From assembly GCA_017997825.1 (NCBI GenBank), contig JAGOEH010000171.1, positions 1 through 6,621 of the forward strand: DNA of 6,621 nucleotides, written 5' to 3'. A program made the position numbers and the translations under genes. The notes below the pieces were generated by a model, which worked only from the letters and a program-made list of their open reading frames with translations, was not told the origin of the DNA and ran no database searches. This stretch comes from Candidatus Delongbacteria bacterium. Lineage in GTDB: Bacteria > JAGOEH01. This document shows, piece by piece, positions 1-6,621 of this stretch (position 1 is its first letter; each line of letters begins with the position of its first letter).

Positions 1-368
1 GTCGGTCGACTATAGTCCATCAGGCATCTTCTCCTTGTTCAATCCACGATCCTTGGAACCGATTCACGGGAAGGGGCAAAACATGGTAATCCAGCAATGG
101 AATAATTATCCCGTTGGATGAATCCGCTCTAACAGATCATTATCATACCCTGCGTTTTTTAAGGCAATATATAATAAATCGGAAAAATTGCAAGGTTTTT
201 CTCATCGGTCCGGTGGGACGATCATCCGGGTTGCGGGCAGAGAAACCCAGCATCATTATCTTTTTGGTCCTGACATCCAACCGGATTTGATGGAACTTTC
301 AGGGCTGAAAACGATTTAAAGGCATGATCCGGATATAGTCCGCCGGCCGAATCAATCCGAACACCACA

Positions 369-398
369 ATGACCTCTGCCCACTTTCGATCGGATAAT
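369..398 (+). promoter_or_regulatory. Candidate sigma70-like promoter for the kinase-lhr operon
   Basis: ATGACC (369-374) matches four of six bases of TTGACA. It is followed after 18 bases by GATAAT (393-398), which matches five of six bases of TATAAT. Transcription would start near 405 and leave a leader of roughly 100 bases before the kinase ATG. This is a consensus match by eye. If the host belongs to the Bacteroidetes/FCB group, its main sigma factor may prefer a different consensus, so the call is weak. Confidence 0.2.
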
Positions 399-407
399 TC
401 AGCCTCG

Positions 408-449
408 GGATACGGCATGTTGTATCCGGTTCAATTACCACTGGTATCC
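408..449 (+). promoter_or_regulatory. Dyad elements in the kinase leader (possible operator or hairpin)
   Basis: GGATAC at 408-413 pairs perfectly with GTATCC at 422-427 across an 8-base loop. Just downstream is an 11-base perfect dyad, TACCACTGGTA, at 436-446, which runs into a further GGTATCC (443-449) that could also pair with GGATAC. The cluster lies 54-95 bases before the kinase start, where an operator or a leader structure would be expected. No known regulator site is recognised, and short dyads arise by chance. Confidence 0.2.
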
Positions 450-482
450 TTTGCATTCCTTGTTTCAGACCGGATTGAAATG

Positions 483-489
483 AAAGGAG
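483..489 (+). promoter_or_regulatory. Ribosome binding site of the kinase gene
   Basis: AAAGGAG ends 13 bases before the ATG at 503. This spacing is longer than the usual 5-9, but it is the only Shine-Dalgarno-like string nearby. An in-frame TGA at 476-478 rules out an upstream extension. The next in-frame ATG (residue 62) lies inside the receiver domain, so 503 is the only sensible start. Confidence 0.65.
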
Positions 490-502
490 AACCGAACGCA
501 TC

Positions 503-1654
503 ATGGAACATACACCGTATATCCCTTCACTTACGGATGCTCCGACCCGGATTGTGATTGTGGATGATGATCCGGCCGTATTGAAAAGTCTGGAACGGAT
601 TCTCAAACGCGACTACCGGATTCAAGCTTTTAGTGATCCGATTCAGGCTGAGTCATATATCCTGAACAGTGAGGTGGATTTGGTCATGTCGGACGAGATG
701 ATGCCGAACCTCAGGGGGAGTGAGCTGATCCGACGGATTCATCGTCACAAGCCGGACATCTGCAAAATCATTCTGAGCGGGCAGGCCGAAAAACAGGATA
801 TCGCCCGTGCCATCAATCATGGTGGAATTTTTGCTTTCCTGTTCAAGCCGATCGACAGTGAACAACTGCTCCAGACATTGAACAATGGAATTGAGAATCA
901 AAGGATGAAACGACAGATCATCCATCAGAATCAAAAGCTCCAGCAGATGAATCAGCAACTGCAGTTGGCCAATTCCACCAAAGACCGTTTTTTTTCAATC
1001 ATTGCCCATGATCTGCGTTCCCCGTTCAATGGATTGTTGGGATTGGTCCAGTTTATGCGGGAATCGATCCAGGAGCTGAGCAAGGAAGATATTTCACAGG
1101 CACTGATGGAGCTTCAACAGCATTCGGAAACGGTCTATGAACTGCTGCAGAATCTTCTGGAATGGTCAAAAATGCAGTCCGATCAAATCAGTTATCGTCC
1201 GGCGCCGGTGGAATTGAACGAGTTGATTAAGAATATAGTGAGACTGAATACGGTAACGGCGGAACAAAAAGGTCTAACGTTTGAGCATCGATGTCCTGAA
1301 TCCGCCCGGATCAGCACCGATTCCAACCTTTTGAATACCATTCTTCGGAATTTGGTATCCAATGCCGTCAAATTCACTCCCTTCGGCGGAAGCATCCGCC
1401 TGGAGGTCACCCTGGAGCCGGAGCGGGTCATCATGGTGGTTTCCGACACCGGGATCGGGATTCCGGAAGAAAACCTGAGTCGCTTATTTCGGATAGACCA
1501 TAAGTTTTCCACACCGGGAACGGCCGGGGAGCGTGGGACGGGTCTGGGACTGATCCTGTGCCATGAATTGGCCGGGATTCTGGGGGGAGAATTGAGAATA
1601 GAAAGCCCATCGGGGCAAGGGACCCGGGTTAGTCTGATAGTACCATCATCATAA
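503..1654 (+). CDS. Hybrid response regulator / sensor histidine kinase (REC-HisKA-HATPase_c)
   Basis: This is a 383-residue cytoplasmic phosphorelay protein with no signal peptide or membrane segment. Residues 15-128 form a receiver domain: acidic pair D21/D22, phospho-acceptor D64 (in SDEMMP), S92 in the LSG motif and K115 in FKP. A Gln-rich likely coiled coil (about 128-160) leads into HisKA with the H-box at 164-175 and phospho-acceptor H169 (HDLRSPF). The HATPase_c domain (about 270-381) has the N-box with N283 and N287, the G1 box D315-TGIGIP, an F-box at L328-F329 and the G2 box GERGTGLGL (342-350). Every catalytic residue is present, so it should autophosphorylate. There is no PAS, GAF or other sensor domain and no DNA-binding output, so the N-terminal receiver is probably the input, charged by another kinase and tuning this one. 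Its target is unknown; no other two-component gene is in view. It overlaps the lhr start by one base. Confidence 0.95.
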   Translation: MEHTPYIPSLTDAPTRIVIVDDDPAVLKSLERILKRDYRIQAFSDPIQAESYILNSEVDLVMSDEMMPNLRGSELIRRIHRHKPDICKIILSGQAEKQDIARAINHGGIFAFLFKPIDSEQLLQTLNNGIENQRMKRQIIHQNQKLQQMNQQLQLANSTKDRFFSIIAHDLRSPFNGLLGLVQFMRESIQELSKEDISQALMELQQHSETVYELLQNLLEWSKMQSDQISYRPAPVELNELIKNIVRLNTVTAEQKGLTFEHRCPESARISTDSNLLNTILRNLVSNAVKFTPFGGSIRLEVTLEPERVIMVVSDTGIGIPEENLSRLFRIDHKFSTPGTAGERGTGLGLILCHELAGILGGELRIESPSGQGTRVSLIVPSS

Positions 1655-1656
1655 TG
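1652..1656 (+). promoter_or_regulatory. TAATG stop/start overlap coupling kinase and lhr translation
   Basis: The kinase stop TAA (1652-1654) and the lhr start ATG (1654-1656) share one A. The bases just before the ATG (about 1639-1650, AGTACCATCATC) contain no Shine-Dalgarno-like sequence, so lhr is best explained as translated by ribosomes that re-initiate after finishing the kinase. This fixes the lhr start and implies co-transcription. Known from gene architecture in general; not tested here. Confidence 0.75.
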
Positions 1657-4600
1657 GAGCCTATAAAAACGATTCACAATGACGGACTGAGCCATTTTCA
1701 TCCTTTGATCCGGGACTGGTTTGGCCGAACAATCGGGCCGCCGACCGGGATTCAGACGCAAGCCTGGCCGGTAATTGCGGCCGGGCATCACTGTCTGGTC
1801 ATTGCACCGACCGGCAGTGGTAAAACCCTGACGGCATTCTTATGGGGCCTGGATCAATTGATCAGCCGTCACTGGCCGAGCGGTCAGATCAGCCTGCTGT
1901 ATATTTCCCCTTTAAAAGCCCTGAACACCGATATCCGTAACAACCTGAGTCTTCCTCTGCAAGGAATCGAAGGCCGGTTTGAAGAATCCGGCCAACCATT
2001 CCATCCGGTTCGGATTATGACCCGCAGTGGGGATACTCCCCGGGATGAACGATTGGAGATGCTGCGTCATCCGCCGGAGATCCTGATTACCACGCCGGAA
2101 AGTCTGAATCTGCTGTTGAATTCACCTCAAGCCCGAACGGTTTTGGGTTCGGTTCGCAGTGTCATTCTGGATGAAATTCATGCCATTGCCGATCAAAAGC
2201 GGGGTGTATATCTGATGGCGGCACTGGAACGCCTGGCTCATATGGCCGGGGAATTCCAGCGGATCGCCTTATCGGCAACTGTCGATCCGCCCGAGCGGAT
2301 GGCGGAGTTGATCGGCGGGTATCTGAATGATGATCCATCCCGGCCCGATCATTATCATCCGCGTTCGGTCAGCCTGATCCGGTCATCGGATACCAAACAT
2401 TATCAGGTCATGGTACGGCGGCCTCCTGAACTGCGGGAGCGGATGATCAACCAATCGGTTCTTCCGCCCCTGTCGGAGGAATTCCGGCGTATTTCCACCC
2501 TTAATCATTCCACCCTGTTTTTTACCAATACCCGCCGAATGTGCGAAAAAATCACCTGGATGATGAATGAGGGTCAGGATCGTGAGGTTGCCTATTCCCA
2601 TCACGGATCGCTTTCCCGGGAGATCAGAGGGATGGTGGAGCAAAAGCTTAAGGCCGGAGAATTATCCGCCATTGTGGCCACCAATTCGCTGGAATTGGGG
2701 ATCGACATCGGGGAATTGGACGAAGTGGTATTGATTCAAACCCCTCCCTCGGTTACCTCCGCCATCCAGCGGATCGGACGGGCCGGGCATAGTCTGTCCA
2801 AGATCAGCCGAGGCTCGATCTATCCGACTCATGGTCTGGATTATCTTCACAGCGCCGTAATGGCTGAGCAAATCCGACAGCTCCGGATCGAACCCTTCAA
2901 GCCGATTCAATCCCCGCTGGATGTCCTGGCCCAGGTTATTCTGGGAATGACCGCCATTGAAAGCTGGGACATCGAAACGCTCTTTCGGATCATTCGGCGA
3001 TGCCATTCATTCCATCATCTGTCGCTCCGCCATTTTCATCAGGTCCTGGATATGCTGGAGGGACGATACGCCTCGACCCGAATCCGGGAACTCCATCCGC
3101 GGATAGTCATCGATCGCTCCACCAACCGGATCACCGCCAAAAAAGAGGTCTTTCCCCTACTCTATTTTTCGGGCGGAACCATTCCGGATCGCGGATATTA
3201 TGATCTTTGGGTACAGGGTAGCCGGCACCGAATCGGGCAATTGGATGAAGAGTTCGTATGGGAACGCAAAATCGGGGAGTGTTTCAGGCTGGGGAACCAG
3301 ATCTGGCGGATAACCCGGATTGATTCACAGCGGGTGGAAGTCATCCCCGATCATGGACCGATCGACATTGTACCATTCTGGAAAGCGGAAAATCAAAATC
3401 AATCCTATTTCATGGCGGAAAAAATCGGGTTGTTCCTGGAACAGATCAATTCCAACCTGATGAATCCCGGATTAGCCAAGGAGGTGGAAGAGCGTTGCGG
3501 TATGGATTCGGAATCGGCCCTCGAACTGTTATCATTTCTGCGACGACAGGTGGAAGTGACCGGAACCGATTTGCCTCACCGCCATCATTTACTGATCGAA
3601 CAGTATCAGGACGGCAATCGGATCAGCGACTCCCGCCAGGTGATTCTTCATACCCTTTGGGGCGGCAAGGTCAATCATCCCTTGGCATTGGCTCTGGCGG
3701 CCGCCTGGGAAAACGCTTATCACTATCCGCTTCAGGTCACGGCTGACGATAGCTGTATCGGAATCAATCTTCCTCATCAATTTTCATCCGATGCCATTTG
3801 GCAGATGATCAAGCCGGATGATATCGAGCCGCTTCTTCATCAAAAGCTGGAACGATCGGGATATTTTGGGGCCCGATTCCGTGAGAATGCCGGCCGGGCT
3901 TTGTTACTGCCCAAACCATCTCCCCTCAAACGAATGCCTTTTTGGCTGACCCGGCTGCGCTCAAAAAAGCTGCTGGAAGCGGTTCAGGCCATGCCGGAGT
4001 TTCCGATCCTGTTGGAAACCTGGCGATCCTGCCTGCAGGATGAATTTGATCTGGAAGCACTCAAGTCCCTGCTGAATGAGATTCATAGCGGCCGTATTTC
4101 CGTTTCATCGGTTACCACTCCCTGCCCGTCCCCCTTTGCCCAGGCTTTGATTTGGGCTCAAACCAACTTTTATATGTATGAAGGGGATCAGCCGATCTCG
4201 AGCCGGAATTCATCCATTCCAATCCAAACGGTGCGGGAGTTGCTGTTGAATTCTCAGCTTCATCCCGATCTTCCCCCGGATTTGATCCGGCAATTCACAG
4301 CCAAACTGCATCGGACGGCAGCCGGATATGAACCGATCGACCGGCTGGAATTTCTTGAGCTGCTGAAAAACCGACTCCTGATTCCCGAGGATGAATGCCC
4401 CTTTGCCGCTCAACCCGACAGTCCATTTCACCAACTAGCCGACCAGATCCGCTTGATCCGGCTTCCGGAAGCCGCTATCCGGGGATATACCCTGCTGGAG
4501 GCAATTCCAAGGATTATCGACGCATTCGCTATCTCTCCCAACCGGATCCGGTTTTATTCGATCGGAGGAACGACGGAGCTGGAATCCTCAAAACGAGATC

Positions 4601-6120
4601 TGAAACGGCTGGAATCCTGGAAATACACATCACAAGAAACATCCTCATCCGATCTGAACGGATTGATCGGTGAATGGTTGCAGTTTTACGGTCCCCTGCC
4701 GCTTGAACGAATAGGGGCTTGTTGGGGACTGGATATGGAGCGACTGGAATCACTATGCCGTGAAATGGCGGAGGAGCAACGGATATGGCTGGATACCGTT
4801 AGTCGTCAGAGTCCGGCTATCGAGGTCTGTGATCTGGAAAATCTGGAGCATCTGCTGCATCTGAACAAGCTGGCAGGTCGGCCGGTAATCCGGACCCGGC
4901 CGGCAGAAGCCTTTGTGCTGTGGCTGGCCGATTGGCAGGGATTAACTACCCGCCCCTCCCCGGCCGACCGATTACAGCCGATCCTCGATCAACTTCTGAT
5001 CTTTCCGGCATCCGCCGAACTCTGGGAAAGCGATATCTTTCCAGCCCGTATTCCCGATTATCACAGCCGAGAATTGGATGAACTGATCGATCGGAGCCAA
5101 CTGGCCTGGGTCGGTACCGGAAAATCTCAGATCGCTTTCTGCCTACCCTCCGAATTCGAACTGTTTCTGCCCTTGCTGCAGCATGGAACCCCCGAACCCG
5201 ATCTGGAAAGGCTATTTCCCGATTCGAATCGCCGCATGAGTTTCAGCCGGCTATTGGAATCATCCGGAATGAATTCGGAGGATTTGAATACTTTTCTATG
5301 GGATCAGGTTTGGCATGGACATCTCAGTCATGACCATTATGAATGTCTGCGCAAAGGGATTTTGAATGGATTCAGGAGCTGGACCATTCCGGAATCGCCG
5401 ACCGGACGAATCGGGATCGGAACCCGCCGGAATTTTTCCCGGTGGCAAGCCACCCGTCCATTCCAAGGATATTGGTATCGGCTGCAATACCCCCCGGAAG
5501 AGAGCGATCCTTTGATCGGATTGGAAATCGCTAAAAACCAGGTCCGACAGCTTTTACAGCGATACGGCCTGGTTTGCCGGGCCCTGCTGGAGAACGAGCC
5601 GGCCGGAATGAAATGGAAATCAATTTTCCCGGCACTTCGGGTCATGGAACTATCGGGAGAGATCGTCAGCGGATATTTTTTTGAAGGATTGGGGGGAATT
5701 CAGTTTATTACACCGGAATCGGCGGAACGATTTCAACGATCCTGGCCGGAAGATGCCGTTTATTGGCTCAATGCCGATGATCCGGCCTCGATTTGCGGTC
5801 TCAAAATTGAAGGGTTACCCTATTCCCTGCCTCCCCGGATCCCCTCCACCCGCCTGGTTTATCAGGGAACGCGGCTGATCCTGATCATCAAGGAAAACGG
5901 TGCTAAACTGGAATTTACCGTTGACCCTGATTCTGCCTCAATCCCTCCGGCACTCTCTGTTTTCCCGATCCTGGCCAATCGGTGTTTCAATCCCATCCGC
6001 CATTTTAAAGTCAAGAGCATCAATTCCCAGCGGGCTGATCACAGTCCGTACGCCTCGGTTCTACTGGAGCACGGATTCCAGCGGGACTATCAATCCCTTT
6101 ATCTGCCATGGAAACCATAA
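1654..6120 (+). CDS. lhr: Lhr-type DEAD/DEAH (superfamily 2) helicase, full length with C-terminal domain
   Basis: This 1488-residue protein is close to E. coli Lhr (about 1538). Members are ATP-driven 3'-5' ssDNA translocases that unwind RNA:DNA hybrids and act in repair. RecA1 carries a Q-motif-like Q34, Walker A APTGSGKT (51-58, K57), Ia SPLKAL (85-90), Ib TPESLN (147-152), DEIH (173-176) and SAT (207-209). RecA2 carries FFTNTR (289-294), motif V TNSLELGID (343-351) and motif VI QRIGRAGH (372-379). A winged-helix region (about 405-500) follows, then the Lhr beta-barrel signatures SGGTIPDRG (506-514), LDEEFVWER (530-538) and PFWK (574-577). The core ends with ENAGRALLLPK (744-754) and MYEGD (841-845). 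Residues about 850-1488 are the long C-terminal domain, with winged-helix-like LLQRYGLVCRALL (1300-1312) and SGYFFEGLGGIQF (1339-1351). No frameshift or missing motif is seen. It is translationally coupled to the kinase upstream. The 78 bases downstream hold no clear terminator. Confidence 0.96.
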   Translation: MEPIKTIHNDGLSHFHPLIRDWFGRTIGPPTGIQTQAWPVIAAGHHCLVIAPTGSGKTLTAFLWGLDQLISRHWPSGQISLLYISPLKALNTDIRNNLSLPLQGIEGRFEESGQPFHPVRIMTRSGDTPRDERLEMLRHPPEILITTPESLNLLLNSPQARTVLGSVRSVILDEIHAIADQKRGVYLMAALERLAHMAGEFQRIALSATVDPPERMAELIGGYLNDDPSRPDHYHPRSVSLIRSSDTKHYQVMVRRPPELRERMINQSVLPPLSEEFRRISTLNHSTLFFTNTRRMCEKITWMMNEGQDREVAYSHHGSLSREIRGMVEQKLKAGELSAIVATNSLELGIDIGELDEVVLIQTPPSVTSAIQRIGRAGHSLSKISRGSIYPTHGLDYLHSAVMAEQIRQLRIEPFKPIQSPLDVLAQVILGMTAIESWDIETLFRIIRRCHSFHHLSLRHFHQVLDMLEGRYASTRIRELHPRIVIDRSTNRITAKKEVFPLLYFSGGTIPDRGYYDLWVQGSRHRIGQLDEEFVWERKIGECFRLGNQIWRITRIDSQRVEVIPDHGPIDIVPFWKAENQNQSYFMAEKIGLFLEQINSNLMNPGLAKEVEERCGMDSESALELLSFLRRQVEVTGTDLPHRHHLLIEQYQDGNRISDSRQVILHTLWGGKVNHPLALALAAAWENAYHYPLQVTADDSCIGINLPHQFSSDAIWQMIKPDDIEPLLHQKLERSGYFGARFRENAGRALLLPKPSPLKRMPFWLTRLRSKKLLEAVQAMPEFPILLETWRSCLQDEFDLEALKSLLNEIHSGRISVSSVTTPCPSPFAQALIWAQTNFYMYEGDQPISSRNSSIPIQTVRELLLNSQLHPDLPPDLIRQFTAKLHRTAAGYEPIDRLEFLELLKNRLLIPEDECPFAAQPDSPFHQLADQIRLIRLPEAAIRGYTLLEAIPRIIDAFAISPNRIRFYSIGGTTELESSKRDLKRLESWKYTSQETSSSDLNGLIGEWLQFYGPLPLERIGACWGLDMERLESLCREMAEEQRIWLDTVSRQSPAIEVCDLENLEHLLHLNKLAGRPVIRTRPAEAFVLWLADWQGLTTRPSPADRLQPILDQLLIFPASAELWESDIFPARIPDYHSRELDELIDRSQLAWVGTGKSQIAFCLPSEFELFLPLLQHGTPEPDLERLFPDSNRRMSFSRLLESSGMNSEDLNTFLWDQVWHGHLSHDHYECLRKGILNGFRSWTIPESPTGRIGIGTRRNFSRWQATRPFQGYWYRLQYPPEESDPLIGLEIAKNQVRQLLQRYGLVCRALLENEPAGMKWKSIFPALRVMELSGEIVSGYFFEGLGGIQFITPESAERFQRSWPEDAVYWLNADDPASICGLKIEGLPYSLPPRIPSTRLVYQGTRLILIIKENGAKLEFTVDPDSASIPPALSVFPILANRCFNPIRHFKVKSINSQRADHSPYASVLLEHGFQRDYQSLYLPWKP

Positions 6121-6198
6121 CTCCCCCACTCCATACCATCCGACTATTGGATCGATAAATCCGTCAATCGAACTAACCTTCTGCGGCTTTTAGAAAAA

Positions 6199-6621
6199 TC
6201 AGTCCGAATCCTTCAACCGGATAGAGAATATTTTGGGCCAGTATTTTCCGGTCACCAAAATCCGATCCCCTTCGGCATCATATGCAATCCCGTTCAAAAC
6301 ATCGACCGATTGACCGGGTTCCAGATAGGTATACAGATCCGACAGATCGATCCAGGAATCGACATGGCCGGTCGATGGATTGATACGGAAGATCCAGTTG
6401 CTGGTCCAGATATTGGCCCAGATTTCTCCCTTGATCCATTCCAGTTCGTTGATATTGACGACCGGTTCATTCTGGTAGGTCACCGATATCTGACTTACCA
6501 GCCGGAAATCCCGGGGATCGATGAAACGGATTTGATCTGAGCCGTCGCTCATGATCAAACAGGTATCATTGTGGGTCAGTCCCCAGCCCTGGCCGGGATA
6601 GCGGAATTTGCCGATTCGCTG
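6199..6621 (-). CDS. Glutaminyl-peptide cyclotransferase, beta-propeller type (partial, N-terminus beyond the right edge)
   Basis: This minus-strand frame is open from the window edge to a TGA at 6201-6199 and gives the last 140 residues of a protein usually about 260-290 long. The family converts N-terminal glutamine of peptides to pyroglutamate with loss of ammonia, and is usually exported. Family signatures appear in order: YPGQGWGLT, LIMSDGSDQ followed by RFIDP, INELEW, IWANIW, RINPSTG and WIDLS, then DVLNGIAYD and VTGKYWPKIF near the end. These are blades of the five-bladed propeller seen in plant and bacterial type I enzymes. A TTG at 6558-6556 could be misread as a start, but the reading frame and homologous wording continue upstream of it to the edge, so the true start lies outside. 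Any signal peptide would be in the missing part. It converges on lhr and probably has its own promoter, so a functional tie to the operon is unlikely. Confidence 0.92.
   Translation of the reverse strand, partial: QRIGKFRYPGQGWGLTHNDTCLIMSDGSDQIRFIDPRDFRLVSQISVTYQNEPVVNINELEWIKGEIWANIWTSNWIFRINPSTGHVDSWIDLSDLYTYLEPGQSVDVLNGIAYDAEGDRILVTGKYWPKIFSIRLKDSD

Larger units (their letters stand above)
1..502. other. Left-edge region without a convincing gene
   Basis: No ORF here looks like a protein I recognise. The only open frame entering from the left runs in frame 2 to a TGA at 119-121 (39 codons, ending ...IQQWNNYPVG). It could be the tail of an upstream plus-strand gene, but a frame this long is not significant by chance. 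All three minus-strand frames have stops within the first 41 bases. From about 122 to 350 the sequence is AT-richer, with a T-run (155-160), a TATAAT string (170-175) and two small hairpins: GAAAAA/TTTTTC pairing 183-188 with 196-201, and ATC(G)GTCC/GGACGAT at 204-222. Neither hairpin is a convincing terminator. The part next to the kinase gene (about 365-500) is most likely its promoter and leader. Confidence 0.6.

Noticed and set aside
165-180. TATAAT at 170-175 as a promoter -10 element
   Set aside because: No acceptable -35 element lies 16-18 bases upstream (the bases there read ACCCTG), and it is over 300 bases from the kinase start.
153-201. Intrinsic terminator near the T-run at 155-160 or the A/T hairpin at 183-201
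   Set aside because: The T-run lacks a G+C-rich stem before it. The second hairpin is A/T only, and its T-tract forms part of the stem.
369-557. Plus-strand 62-codon ORF across the kinase start
   Set aside because: It overlaps the kinase start out of frame, and its 3' part is the receiver coding sequence read in another frame. No family resemblance.
352-606. Minus-strand 84-codon ORF across the kinase start
   Set aside because: It overlaps the well-supported kinase start and receiver domain antisense, has no recognisable motif and no ribosome binding site that I can see.
1192-1791. Minus-strand 199-codon ORF antisense to the kinase and lhr junction
   Set aside because: Rich in Arg, Pro and Ser, as expected from reading this G+C-rich coding DNA backwards; it lies wholly over two genes with clear catalytic motifs.
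6121-6198. Possible bidirectional terminator between lhr and the cyclotransferase gene
   Set aside because: The best stem is GGAT/ATCC (6149-6152 with 6159-6162), only 4 bp, and no T-tract follows on either strand. Too weak to call.
6556-6558. TTG as start codon of the minus-strand cyclotransferase
   Set aside because: The same frame continues upstream to the window edge with family-typical residues (YPGQGWGLT), so this TTG is an internal Leu codon.

Overview
The window is bacterial DNA of roughly even base composition (judged by eye, not computed) with high coding density after base 500. It holds two complete genes on the plus strand, the 3' part of a third gene on the minus strand, and about 500 bases at the left edge with no convincing gene. 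The kinase has H-box, F-box and G2-box wording (HDLRSPF; FRID, then FSTPGTAGERGTGLGL) that resembles kinases of Bacteroidetes and relatives (the FCB group). This is only a hint about the host. Nothing else fixes the taxonomy.

Layout. Bases 1-502 are non-genic apart from a possible 39-codon reading frame entering from the left. They carry a weak promoter candidate, small dyads and a purine-rich ribosome binding site. Bases 503-1654 encode a soluble hybrid signalling protein, REC-HisKA-HATPase_c, with all phosphotransfer residues intact. Bases 1654-6120 encode a full-length Lhr-type superfamily 2 helicase of 1488 residues: the helicase core plus the long C-terminal domain. The kinase stop and helicase start share a base (TAATG), and the helicase has no Shine-Dalgarno sequence of its own, so the two are very likely co-transcribed and translationally coupled. 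After a 78-base gap, bases 6621-6199 on the minus strand encode the C-terminal 140 residues of a glutaminyl-peptide cyclotransferase of the beta-propeller type. It converges on lhr.

How they may work together. Lhr helicases are 3'-5' DNA translocases that unwind RNA:DNA hybrids and take part in genome repair. A sensorless response-regulator/kinase placed directly upstream in a coupled operon is an uncommon partner. The link between phosphorelay signalling and repair is inferred from gene order alone. The cyclotransferase is on the opposite strand and probably unrelated. I see no mobile element, CRISPR array, tRNA or rRNA.
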